NCBI RefSeq assembly: GCF_016785085.1
Contig: NZ_JAENHO010000012.1
Location: 62,001 to 126,000, forward strand
Length of the DNA: 64,000 nucleotides
DNA from: Paractinoplanes lichenicola
GTDB taxonomy: Bacteria; Actinomycetota; Actinomycetes; Mycobacteriales; Micromonosporaceae
Reading direction: 5' to 3'
Below are positions 23,823 to 32,007 of the stretch, in pieces. Both the position numbers and the translations under genes were made by a program. The number at the start of each line of letters is the position of its first letter. Position 1 is the stretch's first letter. Below the pieces are notes generated by a model. The model was given only the letters and a program-made list of their open reading frames with translations, had not been told where the DNA came from and searched no databases.

Positions 23823-24315
23823 GCAGCCCCGCCACCCGCATGAAGCCGTCCTCGCCGTGACCCCGGCCGATGACGCGCCGGGCCAGCCCCTCGGCGGCCC
23901 GCATGACGCCGCTGTCGATGCCGTGCGCCTCCGCGGCGTGCACGATGTGCGCCATCGAGGAGGCAGCCGAGGTGATCGGGTTGTCGGCGCCGGAGAACGT
24001 GCCGTCGTCGACCTCCCGGGCCCGGCTCGGGGTGTCGGCGGTCAGATTCACCACCGTACGGCCCTGGAGCGCGCTTTCCACGTCGCCGGTTCGCAAGATG
24101 AGGTCGGCCGCGTCGTAGTTGACGACACAGACCAGGATCAGCGAGCTCGCGGCGGCCGCTTCCCCCGGCGTACGGGCGCTGTTTGCTCCTTGCTCGACGA
24201 GCGCGCGGTCCTTGCCGGGCGACCGGTTCCAGACGGTGACCTGCTCGCCGGCCCGCAGCAGGGCGCCGGCCAGCGCGCGGCCCATCGGCCCGAGTCCGAG
24301 CACGGTGACAGACAT
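23800..24315 (-). pseudogene. NAD(P)-binding 6-phosphogluconate-dehydrogenase-like reductase with internal deletion
   Basis: 171-aa frame whose two ends match the same family, while the middle is missing. Residues 1-105 form a Rossmann fold (VTVLGLGPMGRALAGALL, VWNRSPGKDRALVEQGA, GRTVVNLTADTPSRARE). Directly after it comes the C-terminal tail (ADNPITSAASSMAHIVHAAE, then GHGEDGFMRVAGLL). Full-length imine-reductase-like homologues are about 290 aa, so roughly 110-120 residues of the catalytic helical domain are gone in frame. It is divergent from HxlR, a common partner of this enzyme family. Probably inactive. Confidence 0.75.
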
Positions 24316-24343
24316 ACTTGCTCCAAGGTGTTGGGGGTACGTG

Positions 24344-24676
24344 ATGACGCGCAGCCGGGCCCGCGATACGGACGTGTGCGGGGTGACCGCCGCGATCGCC
24401 GTGATCGACGGCAAGTGGAAGACGGCCCTGCTGTGGCTGCTGGAATCGGGCCCGATCCGGCCCGGCGAGCTGCGGCGGCGGGTGCCCGGCCTCACCGAGA
24501 AGGTGCTGACCCAGGCCCTGCGCGAGATGGAGGCGGACGGACTGGTCGACCGCGAGGTCCATCCGGTGAAGCCGTTGAAGACCGAGTATCGGCTGACGCC
24601 GTTCGGCCAGGAGCTGGCCGATGCCCTGGGTCCCCTCTCCGACTGGGGTCACCGGCGCCTGGAAAAGCTGTCCTGA
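24344..24676 (+). CDS. HxlR-family transcriptional regulator
   Basis: 110-aa winged-helix regulator. CGVTAAIAVIDGKWKTALLW (Cys12 redox or aldehyde-sensing position conserved in many HxlR proteins), then GPIRPGELRRRVPGLTEKVLTQALREME with the recognition helix, and a basic wing TEYRLTPFGQEL. Start ATG 24344 follows GGGGG by a short spacer. The 28-bp gap to the divergent reductase remnant must contain both promoters, so the regulator probably once controlled that gene. Confidence 0.93.
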   Translation: MTRSRARDTDVCGVTAAIAVIDGKWKTALLWLLESGPIRPGELRRRVPGLTEKVLTQALREMEADGLVDREVHPVKPLKTEYRLTPFGQELADALGPLSDWGHRRLEKLS

Positions 24677-24725
24677 TCAGCCTGCTACGCCCGTCGCCCG
24701 CCGCCTGGTACCCACCTTTTTGTGG

Positions 24726-25451
24726 CTACGCCTCGAAGCCGGCCAGCTGCTCGTCGAGCCAGGGATAGAGCTCCTCGGCCGGCGTGTTGAGGCGCGTCTT
24801 GAGGTAGCGGGTCTGATCGTCGGCCAGCACCTCGATCGAGCCGTCGGCCACGGCGTCATAGGCCTGCGAGACCACGCTCTCGGGGCTGACCTTGGGGACC
24901 TCCCAGCGGGCCGACATCGCGGTGTCGATCATGCCCACCAGCAGGCCGATGACCTGGGTCTTCTGGGGGCGCAGCTGGAAGCGCAGGGCGTTGGTGGCCG
25001 ACCACAGGGCCGCCTTGGAGGCGCCGTAGCCGGTCGGGACGGGCACCCAGGCGGCCGAGGACAGCACGTTGAGCAGCGTGCCGCCGCCGTTCGCGGCGAG
25101 CACCGGCGTGAAGGCGCGGGCGAGCCGGACCGTACCGAAGAAGTTGGTCTCGAAGATCTGCCGCAGCGCCTCCTCGGGGCCGGTGATCGAGTCGCCCACG
25201 GGCGCGATCGCGGCGTTGTTGATCAGCAGGTCGACGTCGGGGGCCTGCGCGGCCGCCCGGTCGGCGTCGCCGGGGCTGGTCAGGTCGAGGGTGAGCGGCT
25301 CGATCCGGGAGTCGTTCCACTGCTTTCCCGTACGGGCGGCGGCGTAGACCTTCGTCGCGCCGCGCTCGAGGGCCTGCCGCACGAAATGCTCGCCGAGCCC
25401 GCCGTTGGCCCCGGTCACGAGCACCGTACGACCGTCGAGTGCCTGGTTCAT
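24726..25451 (-). CDS. Short-chain dehydrogenase/reductase
   Basis: Classical SDR of 241 aa. Cofactor motif TGANGGLG (14-21), the NNAA motif in LLINNAAIAP, and the catalytic Tyr-x3-Lys in YGASKAAL with a Ser in LSSAAW. A C-terminal extension (EELYPWLDEQLAGFEA) is typical of a group often paired with TetR. The gene is divergent from a TetR regulator, and two palindromic operators lie between them (25467-25515). Substrate unknown. Confidence 0.93.
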   Translation of the reverse strand: MNQALDGRTVLVTGANGGLGEHFVRQALERGATKVYAAARTGKQWNDSRIEPLTLDLTSPGDADRAAAQAPDVDLLINNAAIAPVGDSITGPEEALRQIFETNFFGTVRLARAFTPVLAANGGGTLLNVLSSAAWVPVPTGYGASKAALWSATNALRFQLRPQKTQVIGLLVGMIDTAMSARWEVPKVSPESVVSQAYDAVADGSIEVLADDQTRYLKTRLNTPAEELYPWLDEQLAGFEA

Positions 25452-25466
25452 CTAGACTCCCTCGAT

Positions 25467-25515
25467 AAGTGGGGAGCATCCCCGCTTGAACTATGTGGGG
25501 ACACTCCCCAGATAG
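25467..25515. promoter_or_regulatory. Two TetR-type operators between SDR and tetR genes
   Basis: Site 1 (25467-25487): AAG-T-GGGG-AGCAT-CCCC-G-CTT. Site 2 (25491-25515): CTAT-G-TGGGG, a 5-bp centre ACACT, then CCCCA-G-ATAG, pairing at 11 of 12 positions. Both share a GGGG...CCCC core and are centred 26 bp apart. They cover the promoter region of both divergent genes, so the adjacent TetR protein is the obvious ligand. Confidence 0.7.
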
Positions 25516-25531
25516 TCAAGAAGGAGTGGTC

Positions 25532-26083
25532 ATGGCTACAGCCCGGCCGTTGCGCGCCGACGCCCAGCGCAACCGCGACGCGATCCTGGCCGCCGCGCGC
25601 GAGACGTTCGACGCCGAGGGCGTGCTGGCCTCGCTCGACGGGATCGCCCTGCGCGCGGGCGTCGGCAACGCCACGCTCTACCGCAACTTCCCGACCCGCG
25701 ACGACCTGCTGGCCGCGGTGATGCAGACGAGCATCGCCGCCGCCCTGACCGAGGCCGACGAACTGGCCCGCACCCGCACGCCGCGCGACGCCCTGGCCGA
25801 GTGGCTCGTCCGGCTCACCTGGCAGCTCCGCATCTGGCACGACCTCCCGTACTGCCTGGCCTCCGCCCACTGCGCCGACGACTCCCCCATGAAGCCGGCC
25901 GCCGACCCCCTGCTGGTCAAGACGGGCGAGCTGCTCGCCGCGACGGAGTCGTCCTTCACCCCCGACGAGGTCTACGAGCTGGTGCTGGCGTTGTCGTGGG
26001 CGGTCGACCGCTTCTCCGACGACGAGGCCACCGCCCGCCGCCGGGTCGCCATGGCCACGGCGGGGATCCTGGGTTCCGCCTGA
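25532..26083 (+). CDS. TetR-family repressor of the adjacent SDR gene
   Basis: 183-aa regulator. N-terminal HTH: RNRDAILAAARETFDAEGVLA, then GIALRAGVGNATLYRNFPTRDDLLAAV. The C-terminal part resembles the TetR SbtR-like ligand domain. AAGGAG precedes ATG 25532 at good spacing. Divergent from an SDR gene with two operators in the 80-bp gap, so it most likely represses the SDR and itself. The monooxygenase gene follows 26 bp later in the same direction and may be cotranscribed. Confidence 0.93.
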   Translation: MATARPLRADAQRNRDAILAAARETFDAEGVLASLDGIALRAGVGNATLYRNFPTRDDLLAAVMQTSIAAALTEADELARTRTPRDALAEWLVRLTWQLRIWHDLPYCLASAHCADDSPMKPAADPLLVKTGELLAATESSFTPDEVYELVLALSWAVDRFSDDEATARRRVAMATAGILGSA

Positions 26084-26109
26084 GATCGCGTTCTAGCAGA
26101 CTGCTCCCC

Positions 26110-27228
26110 ATGGCGGATGTGACAGTGCTCGGTGCGGGGGCCGCGGGGCTCGCGGTGGCGGCTCAGCTCAAGGGACGCGGCGTCGACAGCGTCGTGCTCG
26201 AGCGCGGGCCCGGGGTGGCCACGAGCTGGCGCGGCCGCTACGACCGGTTGCGGCTGCACACCGTGCGCGGGCTGTCCGGGCTGCCCGGCATGCCGATCCC
26301 CCGGGCGTACGGGCGCTGGGTCCGCCGCGACGACCTGGTGCGCTATCTGGAGGCGTACGCGGAACGCTTCGGTCTTGATGTGCGCACCGGCACGGCGATC
26401 GAACGCGTCAAGCCCGGCGACGGCCGCTGGTCGTTGCAGCTCGCGGACGGAACCGAACACACGACGGGCACGCTGATCGTCGCCACGGGTTATCTGCACA
26501 CACCCGTGGTGCCGCAGTGGCCCGGCCTGCCGACGTGGACGGGCCAGCTGATCCATTCCGCCGAATACCGCAACGCGCAACCGTTCCAGGGCCGGAACGT
26601 GCTCGTGGTCGGCCCCGGAAACAGCGGCGCCGAGATCGCGACGGACCTGGCCGAGGGCGGCGCCTCCTCGGTCAGCCTGGCCATTCGCACCCCGCCCCAC
26701 ATCGTCCGGCGGTCGACCGCGGGCTGGCCGGCCCAGATGAACGGCCTCCTCCTGGGCAACGTCCTCCCCGAGCCGCTCTTCAACGCGATCGCGGCCACGA
26801 TGGCCAAGGTCGAAGTGCCAAACCTTTCCCCGTACGGGCTGCAGCGCCCCACCGACGGTTTGAAGACCCGGTTGCGGACGCAGCGCTACGTGCCGCTGCA
26901 GGACGTAGGAATCGTCCGCGACGTCATGGCCGGCCGGGTGAAGCCGGTCGCTGCGGTGGAGAGCTTCACGCCGTCATCGGTGCAGCTGGCCGACGGCTCC
27001 AGTGTGGAACCCGATGTGGTGGTCGCGGCCACGGGTTACGGCACGGGCTTGCGCGAACTGTTCGACGACCCGTCCCTGTTCGACGAAACCGGGGTGCCCC
27101 TCGTCCACGGCGGCGCGGCAGCCCGGCCGGGTTTGTATTTCATGGGTTACGACGTGACGCTGGGCGGCATGCTGCGGCAGCTGGCCATCGAGTCACGGCG
27201 GGTGGCCAAGGCCGTTCATCGCCCCTGA
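26110..27228 (+). CDS. FAD-dependent monooxygenase/NAD(P)-binding flavoprotein
   Basis: 372-aa single-chain flavin monooxygenase-like protein. FAD-binding GAGAAGLAVAAQL near the N-terminus, ATGYLHTPVVPQWPGL in the middle, NADPH-binding VGPGNSGAEIATDLAEG (about 177-193), and the late ATGYGTGLRELF motif. The Baeyer-Villiger/FMO fingerprint FxGxxxHxxxW appears only partly (WTGQLIHSAEY), as in the YUCCA/Trx-reductase-like subgroup. It follows a tetR gene, whose product may control it. Substrate unknown. The stop is 4 bp before the convergent NTPase gene end. Confidence 0.88.
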   Translation: MADVTVLGAGAAGLAVAAQLKGRGVDSVVLERGPGVATSWRGRYDRLRLHTVRGLSGLPGMPIPRAYGRWVRRDDLVRYLEAYAERFGLDVRTGTAIERVKPGDGRWSLQLADGTEHTTGTLIVATGYLHTPVVPQWPGLPTWTGQLIHSAEYRNAQPFQGRNVLVVGPGNSGAEIATDLAEGGASSVSLAIRTPPHIVRRSTAGWPAQMNGLLLGNVLPEPLFNAIAATMAKVEVPNLSPYGLQRPTDGLKTRLRTQRYVPLQDVGIVRDVMAGRVKPVAAVESFTPSSVQLADGSSVEPDVVVAATGYGTGLRELFDDPSLFDETGVPLVHGGAAARPGLYFMGYDVTLGGMLRQLAIESRRVAKAVHRP

Positions 27229-27231
27229 CCG

Positions 27232-30200
27232 TCACGGACGCAGGCGGGGGCCGAGGCGCCGCAGGGTCGACCTGATTCGCGCGTGCGCCATTCGCCTCGT
27301 CGCCGAGCGGACGCCCGATTTCTGGACATGGTCGAGAATGGCGGCGCCGTTCGCCGGGGTGGCCTCACTCAGAATCAGCACCAGCTCCTCGTCGTCCGCG
27401 CTCTCGAACCTCCGCACCAGGCACTCCGTCATGCCGTGGTTGTCGGGAAGCGCGTCATCGCGAACGATGCATCTCAGGATCGCCACCTGCCGAGCCGGAT
27501 CGAAATTCAGGAACATGTGGTCGAACCAGCCGACTTGCGGATCGATCACCACCAGGACGTGGGCGATCTCCTGCACGGGCAGCACTTCGAGGTAAGCCCG
27601 GGCCTCCCGGGGAGTCACGCGGACGACCCACTCGGCGATCCGCAACTCCTCGTCCCGGTCGGGACGAGTTCCCGGGGGCGACGGCCGGCTCGGCCATTCA
27701 GCGGGCCGACCGGCGCGGCCCCGCATGGCGTCCGCCTCCGCATGCCGGCCGTCCGCATCGAGGATGTCGGCGCCGATCGCGCAGGCCGCCTGAACGATGC
27801 GGTCCCGGGCCTTCTGGAAGCGCGGAGCGTGCGCGCGCTTGATCGCCTCGGCCAAGGACCTCAGGGCGGGTTCGCTCTGCATCCCGGCATCGCGGCAGAG
27901 GCGAGCAAATTTGATCAAGGTCTGGATGAGATCGAGTTCGTGCCGCTCCGCGCTGGTCCGGGCCAGACGCCGGTGAATGGCGAGCGCTTCGGCCTGGGCG
28001 TCGAGCGCCTTTCGCCACTGGCTCTGAGCGGCCAGGACATCGGCGTGCGCCTGGTGCGCGTGGGCCAGGTCGGTGTCGTAGTAGACGTTCACCCCCGCCA
28101 GCCGCTGGAACACCGCTACCGCACTCGACGCCGCGAAAGCGGCCTCGGGAAGCAGCCCGAATGAATGCAGCGTCTTCGCCCTCCCGAGCAACACCGCGGC
28201 GAAGTCCACCTCGAGGCCCTCACCCGCGCTGTCGGCCATCGCCTGCAACAGCGCCAGAGCCTCGTCCACCGCGGCCAGCGCACCTTGAAGACGGTCGGCC
28301 CGGCGCAACTGCTCCGCCTGCTGCACCAGGACGCGAATCAGCGTCAGCCGGTGTCTGCCGTCGATCAGGACCAGCCGCCGCAGTTGCGCGATGGCTCGAT
28401 GCCGGGTGGACAGCGAAGCCGTGTCACGGCCCTGCCGCCACAACGCGAGGCTGAGGTCGGCCAGGCAGGCCGCGACGTCCTCGGCGGGTGGCGTCATGCC
28501 GGTGCCGCTGTCGTTCCACAACCCGACGGCTTCGCCGAGGGTGTCGGTCGCCCGCACCCAATCCCCGGCGCGAATGCAAGCCCGGCCGAGGCTACGCAGG
28601 GCGACCTCCAACTGTGCCGCGTGGGCCGCACCGCTCTCCACGCCCAGCCTTCGCGCGATCGCGACCGCCTCAGCGAGCAGGTCGATCCCGTCCCGGATCC
28701 GGCCGGACTCGACCAACCGCCAGCCCAGCTTGAGCGCTAGGGCGCCCACCCGTACGGGATCGTTCGTGCTGCCGGCCAGCTCGCGGGCGAGGCGCTCGGT
28801 GACAGCGGCGATCCCCGCGTGCAGATCGGCCGGCGGCTCGGGCGGGAACGCCGACTCGATCGCGGCCAGCACGTCCAGCGGCATCGCCGGCGCGCCCGCG
28901 ATCGCCGACAGCGCCGCCGACCCGGCCCGCACCGCCAGCTCGGGCCGTTCTCGTAGCACTGGCACTAGCTGGTTCGTGGCCAGGTGGGGCCAGCGGCGGG
29001 CGGCCTCGACCAGCATCGGCAGGGCGGTGGCCGCACTGCGCGCGTCGTGGGCCAGCAGCGCACCCAGCGCGCCCTTGGCCCACGGGTCGGCGCGGAAGCC
29101 CTCGACGTCGTGGCCCGGGGTCTGCAGCGCGACGAAGTCCTCGGCCAGCCGGTCGGGGTAGAGCGGCTCCAGCACCGTGTCGGGGTCGTGCGGTGGGTAG
29201 CACATCGCGTGGTCCTCGAGCACCCTTCCGGCGTCGCTGACCCCGTCGACTACGGCCACCGCCTTGAGCACGGGCAGGGCCGACGCGTAGTCGAGCGACC
29301 GGATCAGCGCGGCCACATACACGGCCCGGCCCAGCACCGGTGGTGGCGACTCGACCCGGCGGTCGTTGTCGTACATCGACTGCCAGTGGTTGCGTTCGCG
29401 CGACAGCAGGTAGGCCGACAGCTGGGCCGGGTCGGTGGGCGGCTCCTCGCCGTGCCGGACGGCCAGCACGTGGGCCAGCGCCGCCATGTGCACGGTCAGG
29501 AACGAGCCCTCGACCTGCGGCGCCGGGTGGGCGGGCACCGGGATGCCGAGCACGCGGGCGAAACACCGGCGCGCGACCTCGAACACCTCGGGCGAGCCGG
29601 TCTGGGCCGGGGCCAGCTCGGTGCTGTCCGCGTGCACGCCCAGCGTCTCGGACAGGCGGTGGGTCAGCGCGTCCCACCACGTGCCGAGGGGCCGGGCCAG
29701 CAGCAGCACCCGCAGCGCGCGGCCCGTGTGCAGGCGCCGGTCGAGCAGCAGGGCCAGCAGGTCGGACAGGGGCCAGCGCTCGGCGTAGTCGACCAGCACG
29801 AGCAGCGGCTTCTGCGCGACCAGGGCGGTTCCGGCCGCGACCTCGACCGGCTGCACCACGGCGTCACGGCTGTGCCGGGCCCGTACGGTGATCCAGCCGC
29901 CGGCGTGCGCGAGCTCGGCGAACCGGTGCGCCAGCCGGGTCTTGCCCTGCCCCGCGCCGCCGTGCACCAGCCGGACGGCCATGGCCGCTTCGCCGTCGCG
30001 CCAGGCGCTCAGGTCGGCCAGCTCCTGGCGGCGGCCGGTGAAGTCGACGACCCGGTTGCCCGCGTTGAGCAGGCGGCTCGGCAGCTCGTTGGCCGCCACC
30101 GCGACGGCCCCGTACGACAGCTCGTCGATGAAGTGGGTGCCGATCCGCTGGTGCACGTGCAGGTCGCCGTTCTGCACGGCGAGCAGCGTGGCGGCGTCAC

Positions 30201-30240
30201 CCGCGGTGTTGATCTGCTGAGGCGCGACCTCACGCCTCAT
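27232..30240 (-). CDS. STAND-like P-loop NTPase with helical repeats and N-terminal amyloid-like motif
   Basis: 1002 aa. Residues 8-30 (QQINTAGDAATLLAVQNGDL) closely match a motif in the membrane protein encoded just upstream and resemble NLR-associated amyloid signalling motifs. Then FTGRRQELADL and Walker A GGAGQGKT (94-101), Walker B PLLVLVDYAE (about 145-154). Residues about 480-860 are Ala/Leu-rich helical repeats of TPR type. The last 130 residues (from LRIAEWVVRVTPREARAYLE) form an unrecognised helical domain. No toxic effector domain is visible. ATG 30240 overlaps the upstream stop by 11 bp, so translation is coupled. The architecture suggests a signal-sensing NTPase, possibly in immunity or conflict; this is inference. 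Confidence 0.8.
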   Translation of the reverse strand: MRREVAPQQINTAGDAATLLAVQNGDLHVHQRIGTHFIDELSYGAVAVAANELPSRLLNAGNRVVDFTGRRQELADLSAWRDGEAAMAVRLVHGGAGQGKTRLAHRFAELAHAGGWITVRARHSRDAVVQPVEVAAGTALVAQKPLLVLVDYAERWPLSDLLALLLDRRLHTGRALRVLLLARPLGTWWDALTHRLSETLGVHADSTELAPAQTGSPEVFEVARRCFARVLGIPVPAHPAPQVEGSFLTVHMAALAHVLAVRHGEEPPTDPAQLSAYLLSRERNHWQSMYDNDRRVESPPPVLGRAVYVAALIRSLDYASALPVLKAVAVVDGVSDAGRVLEDHAMCYPPHDPDTVLEPLYPDRLAEDFVALQTPGHDVEGFRADPWAKGALGALLAHDARSAATALPMLVEAARRWPHLATNQLVPVLRERPELAVRAGSAALSAIAGAPAMPLDVLAAIESAFPPEPPADLHAGIAAVTERLARELAGSTNDPVRVGALALKLGWRLVESGRIRDGIDLLAEAVAIARRLGVESGAAHAAQLEVALRSLGRACIRAGDWVRATDTLGEAVGLWNDSGTGMTPPAEDVAACLADLSLALWRQGRDTASLSTRHRAIAQLRRLVLIDGRHRLTLIRVLVQQAEQLRRADRLQGALAAVDEALALLQAMADSAGEGLEVDFAAVLLGRAKTLHSFGLLPEAAFAASSAVAVFQRLAGVNVYYDTDLAHAHQAHADVLAAQSQWRKALDAQAEALAIHRRLARTSAERHELDLIQTLIKFARLCRDAGMQSEPALRSLAEAIKRAHAPRFQKARDRIVQAACAIGADILDADGRHAEADAMRGRAGRPAEWPSRPSPPGTRPDRDEELRIAEWVVRVTPREARAYLEVLPVQEIAHVLVVIDPQVGWFDHMFLNFDPARQVAILRCIVRDDALPDNHGMTECLVRRFESADDEELVLILSEATPANGAAILDHVQKSGVRSATRRMAHARIRSTLRRLGPRLRP

Positions 30241-30637
30241 CCGAACCGCCGAAACCCGAACCACCGAGACCCGAACCGCCGAGGCCCGAACGGCCGGAAC
30301 CCGAACCGCCGCGATCCGAGCGGCCGATCTCCGAGCCGTCGATATCCGGGCCGCCGGGATCCGGGTCGCCGATCTTCAGGTCGCCGCCCTGCACGGTGTA
30401 CATCGTGGCGTTGCCGGACGCGGTGTTGATCTGCACCGGGCCCGGGCCGCCGCCGCCCGCCCGCAGCGAGATCAACACTCCCACCACGCCCAGCACGACG
30501 GCCACGAGAACGCCGGCCACGCTGGACAGTTTGTCGGCGCGGTCGAGCCCGTTGCGCGTCAGGAAGACGATCCACCCGGTCAGCAGCAACCCACAGCCGA
30601 CCATCGTCATCGATGCCCACAGCCACCGCCGCGTCAT
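30230..30637 (-). CDS. Small two-helix membrane protein with motif shared with the NTPase
   Basis: 135 aa. Two membrane helices (about 8-26 and 38-58) are followed by a cytosolic or external segment QINTASGNATMYTVQGGDL (69-87) that aligns with residues 9-27 of the downstream NTPase: QINTA, AT, VQ, GDL are shared. The tail (91-135) is Gly/Ser/Asp-rich, built on a five-residue GSGxG repeat. The stop overlaps the NTPase start. Proposed role: membrane partner or effector that is recruited by templating of the shared motif. No known family recognised. Confidence 0.65.
   Translation of the reverse strand: MTRRWLWASMTMVGCGLLLTGWIVFLTRNGLDRADKLSSVAGVLVAVVLGVVGVLISLRAGGGGPGPVQINTASGNATMYTVQGGDLKIGDPDPGGPDIDGSEIGRSDRGGSGSGRSGLGGSGLGGSGFGGSDEA
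30241..30320. repeat. 15-bp tandem repeats encoding the Gly/Ser tail
   Basis: Five or six units based on CGAACCGCCGAGACC with point changes, in frame with the 3' end of the small membrane-protein gene (each unit encodes five residues, G-S-G-x-G). The expansion is internal to the coding sequence. Confidence 0.65.
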
Positions 30638-30680
30638 CGCCCCAGTATGGCCGACCGGCGACAGTGCGGGCGGCGCGACA

Positions 30681-31028
30681 CTATCGGTTCGGCCGGTGGT
30701 GCTCGGCCATGTGCAGGGCCTCGGTGACCAGGCGCCGCACGTGAGTGTCGGCCAAGGAGTAGACGGCCCGGCGGCCGTCGCGGCGCATCACCAGCAGGCC
30801 GGCCAGGCGGAGCTTCGCCAGGTGCTGGGAGACCGCCGGGCGGGCCGCGCCCACGGCGCCGGTCAGCGTGCTGACGTCCTGCTCGCCGTCGAGCAGGGCC
30901 GCCGCCAGGCGGAGGCGGGTGGGGTCGCCGAGCAACGACAGGACCTGGGCCGCTGCCTCGATCACGTTGTCGCGTGGGAGGCGTTTCTGCAGCTCATTGG
31001 CATCTGCAACGTTGTCGCGTGCGTACAT
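30681..31028 (-). CDS. ArsR/SmtB-family metal-sensing repressor
   Basis: 115-aa winged-helix repressor. LSLLGDPTRLRLAAALLDGE and AARPAVSQHLAKLRLAGLLVMRRDGRRAVYS give the ArsR fold split by the recognition helix. The C-terminal helix carries a His/Asp/Glu-rich set (ADTH, then LHMAEHH) resembling the alpha5 zinc/cobalt site of CzrA/SmtB, though the spacing differs by one residue. Divergent from a CDF exporter. The start at 31028 lies 6 nt after a TATTAT hexamer inside a palindrome, so the protein should repress both genes and release them on metal binding. Confidence 0.92.
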   Translation of the reverse strand: MYARDNVADANELQKRLPRDNVIEAAAQVLSLLGDPTRLRLAAALLDGEQDVSTLTGAVGAARPAVSQHLAKLRLAGLLVMRRDGRRAVYSLADTHVRRLVTEALHMAEHHRPNR

Positions 31029-31050
31029 GAGCACATAATATGGGCCCATG
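31026..31050. promoter_or_regulatory. Symmetrical operator with back-to-back leaderless -10 elements (ArsR/CDF)
   Basis: A 25-bp palindrome pairing at 10 of 12 positions runs from the ATG of the arsR-type gene to the ATG of the CDF gene. On the plus strand TAATAT (31036-31041) is 6 nt before ATG 31048; on the minus strand TATTAT (31040-31035) is 6 nt before ATG 31028. Both messages would begin at their start codons, and one bound dimer would block both. Confidence 0.7.
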
Positions 31051-32007
31051 AGACCGCACCACCACGACAGCGCCGACAAGGTCGACTCCGCGCTCGAGTC
31101 GTCCCGCGAGGGTCTGCGCGCGCTCTGGATCTCGCTGGCCGGGCTCGGGGTCACCGCCTTGCTGCAGGCGCTGATCGTGGTGCTGTCCGGCTCGGTCGCG
31201 CTGCTCGGCGACACGCTGCACAACGTGGCCGACGCGCTCACCGCCGTGCCGCTGGCCATCGCGTTCCTGATCGGCCGCCGCGCCGCGACCCGGGCCTACA
31301 CGTACGGCTTCGGCCGCGCCGAGGATCTCGCGGGCGTCGTCATCGTGCTCGTCATCGCCGGATCGGCGGTCGCGGCCGGTTGGCTGGCCGTCGACCGCCT
31401 GCTCGACCCACGGACCATGACCCACATCCCCTGGGTGCTCGCGGCCGGGGTCGTCGGCTTCCTCGGCAACGAGATCGTCGCCCGCTACCGCATCGCGGTC
31501 GGCCGCCGGATCGGCTCGGCGGCCCTGGTCGCCGACGGCCTGCACGCCCGCACCGACGGTTACACGTCGCTGGCGGTCGTGCCGGCCGCGGCCGGCGCCT
31601 GGCTGGGCTGGGGCTGGGCCGACCCGATCGTCGGGCTGGCCATCACCGTCGCCATCGCGTTCGTGCTCAAGGACGCCGCGCGCGAGGTCTATCACCGGCT
31701 GATGGACCGGGTCGACCCCGCGCTCGTCGACCGGGCCGAGACCGCGCTGCTGGCCGTGCCGGGCGTGCACGCCGTGCCGGGCCTGCGGCTGCGCTGGATC
31801 GGCCACCGCCTGCACGCCGAGGCCACCCTCGTCGTCGACGCCCGGCTGAGCCTGCTGGCCGCGCACGAGATCGCGGCCGACGCCGAGCACCGGCTGACCC
31901 ATCGGGTGCCCCGGCTGACCGGCGCCACCGTGCACGTCGACCCGGCCAGCCACCCCGGCGACGACCACCACCGCGAGCTGGCCCATCACCGGGCGAGTCA
32001 GTTGTAG
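31048..32007 (+). CDS. Cation diffusion facilitator (zinc-type) exporter
   Basis: 319-aa CDF antiporter with six membrane helices. The metal-transport site is H-x3-D in TM2 (DTLHNVADAL) and H-x3-D in TM5 (DGLHARTDGY), the combination associated with Zn2+ (and Cd2+). His residues at the N-terminus (RPHHHD) and a C-terminal ferredoxin-like domain (about 215-300, VHAVPGLRLRWIGHRLHAEA) fit the family. Controlled by the divergent ArsR/SmtB protein through the shared operator. Its last 10 bp overlap the convergent PI-PLC gene. Confidence 0.94.
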   Translation: MRPHHHDSADKVDSALESSREGLRALWISLAGLGVTALLQALIVVLSGSVALLGDTLHNVADALTAVPLAIAFLIGRRAATRAYTYGFGRAEDLAGVVIVLVIAGSAVAAGWLAVDRLLDPRTMTHIPWVLAAGVVGFLGNEIVARYRIAVGRRIGSAALVADGLHARTDGYTSLAVVPAAAGAWLGWGWADPIVGLAITVAIAFVLKDAAREVYHRLMDRVDPALVDRAETALLAVPGVHAVPGLRLRWIGHRLHAEATLVVDARLSLLAAHEIAADAEHRLTHRVPRLTGATVHVDPASHPGDDHHRELAHHRASQL

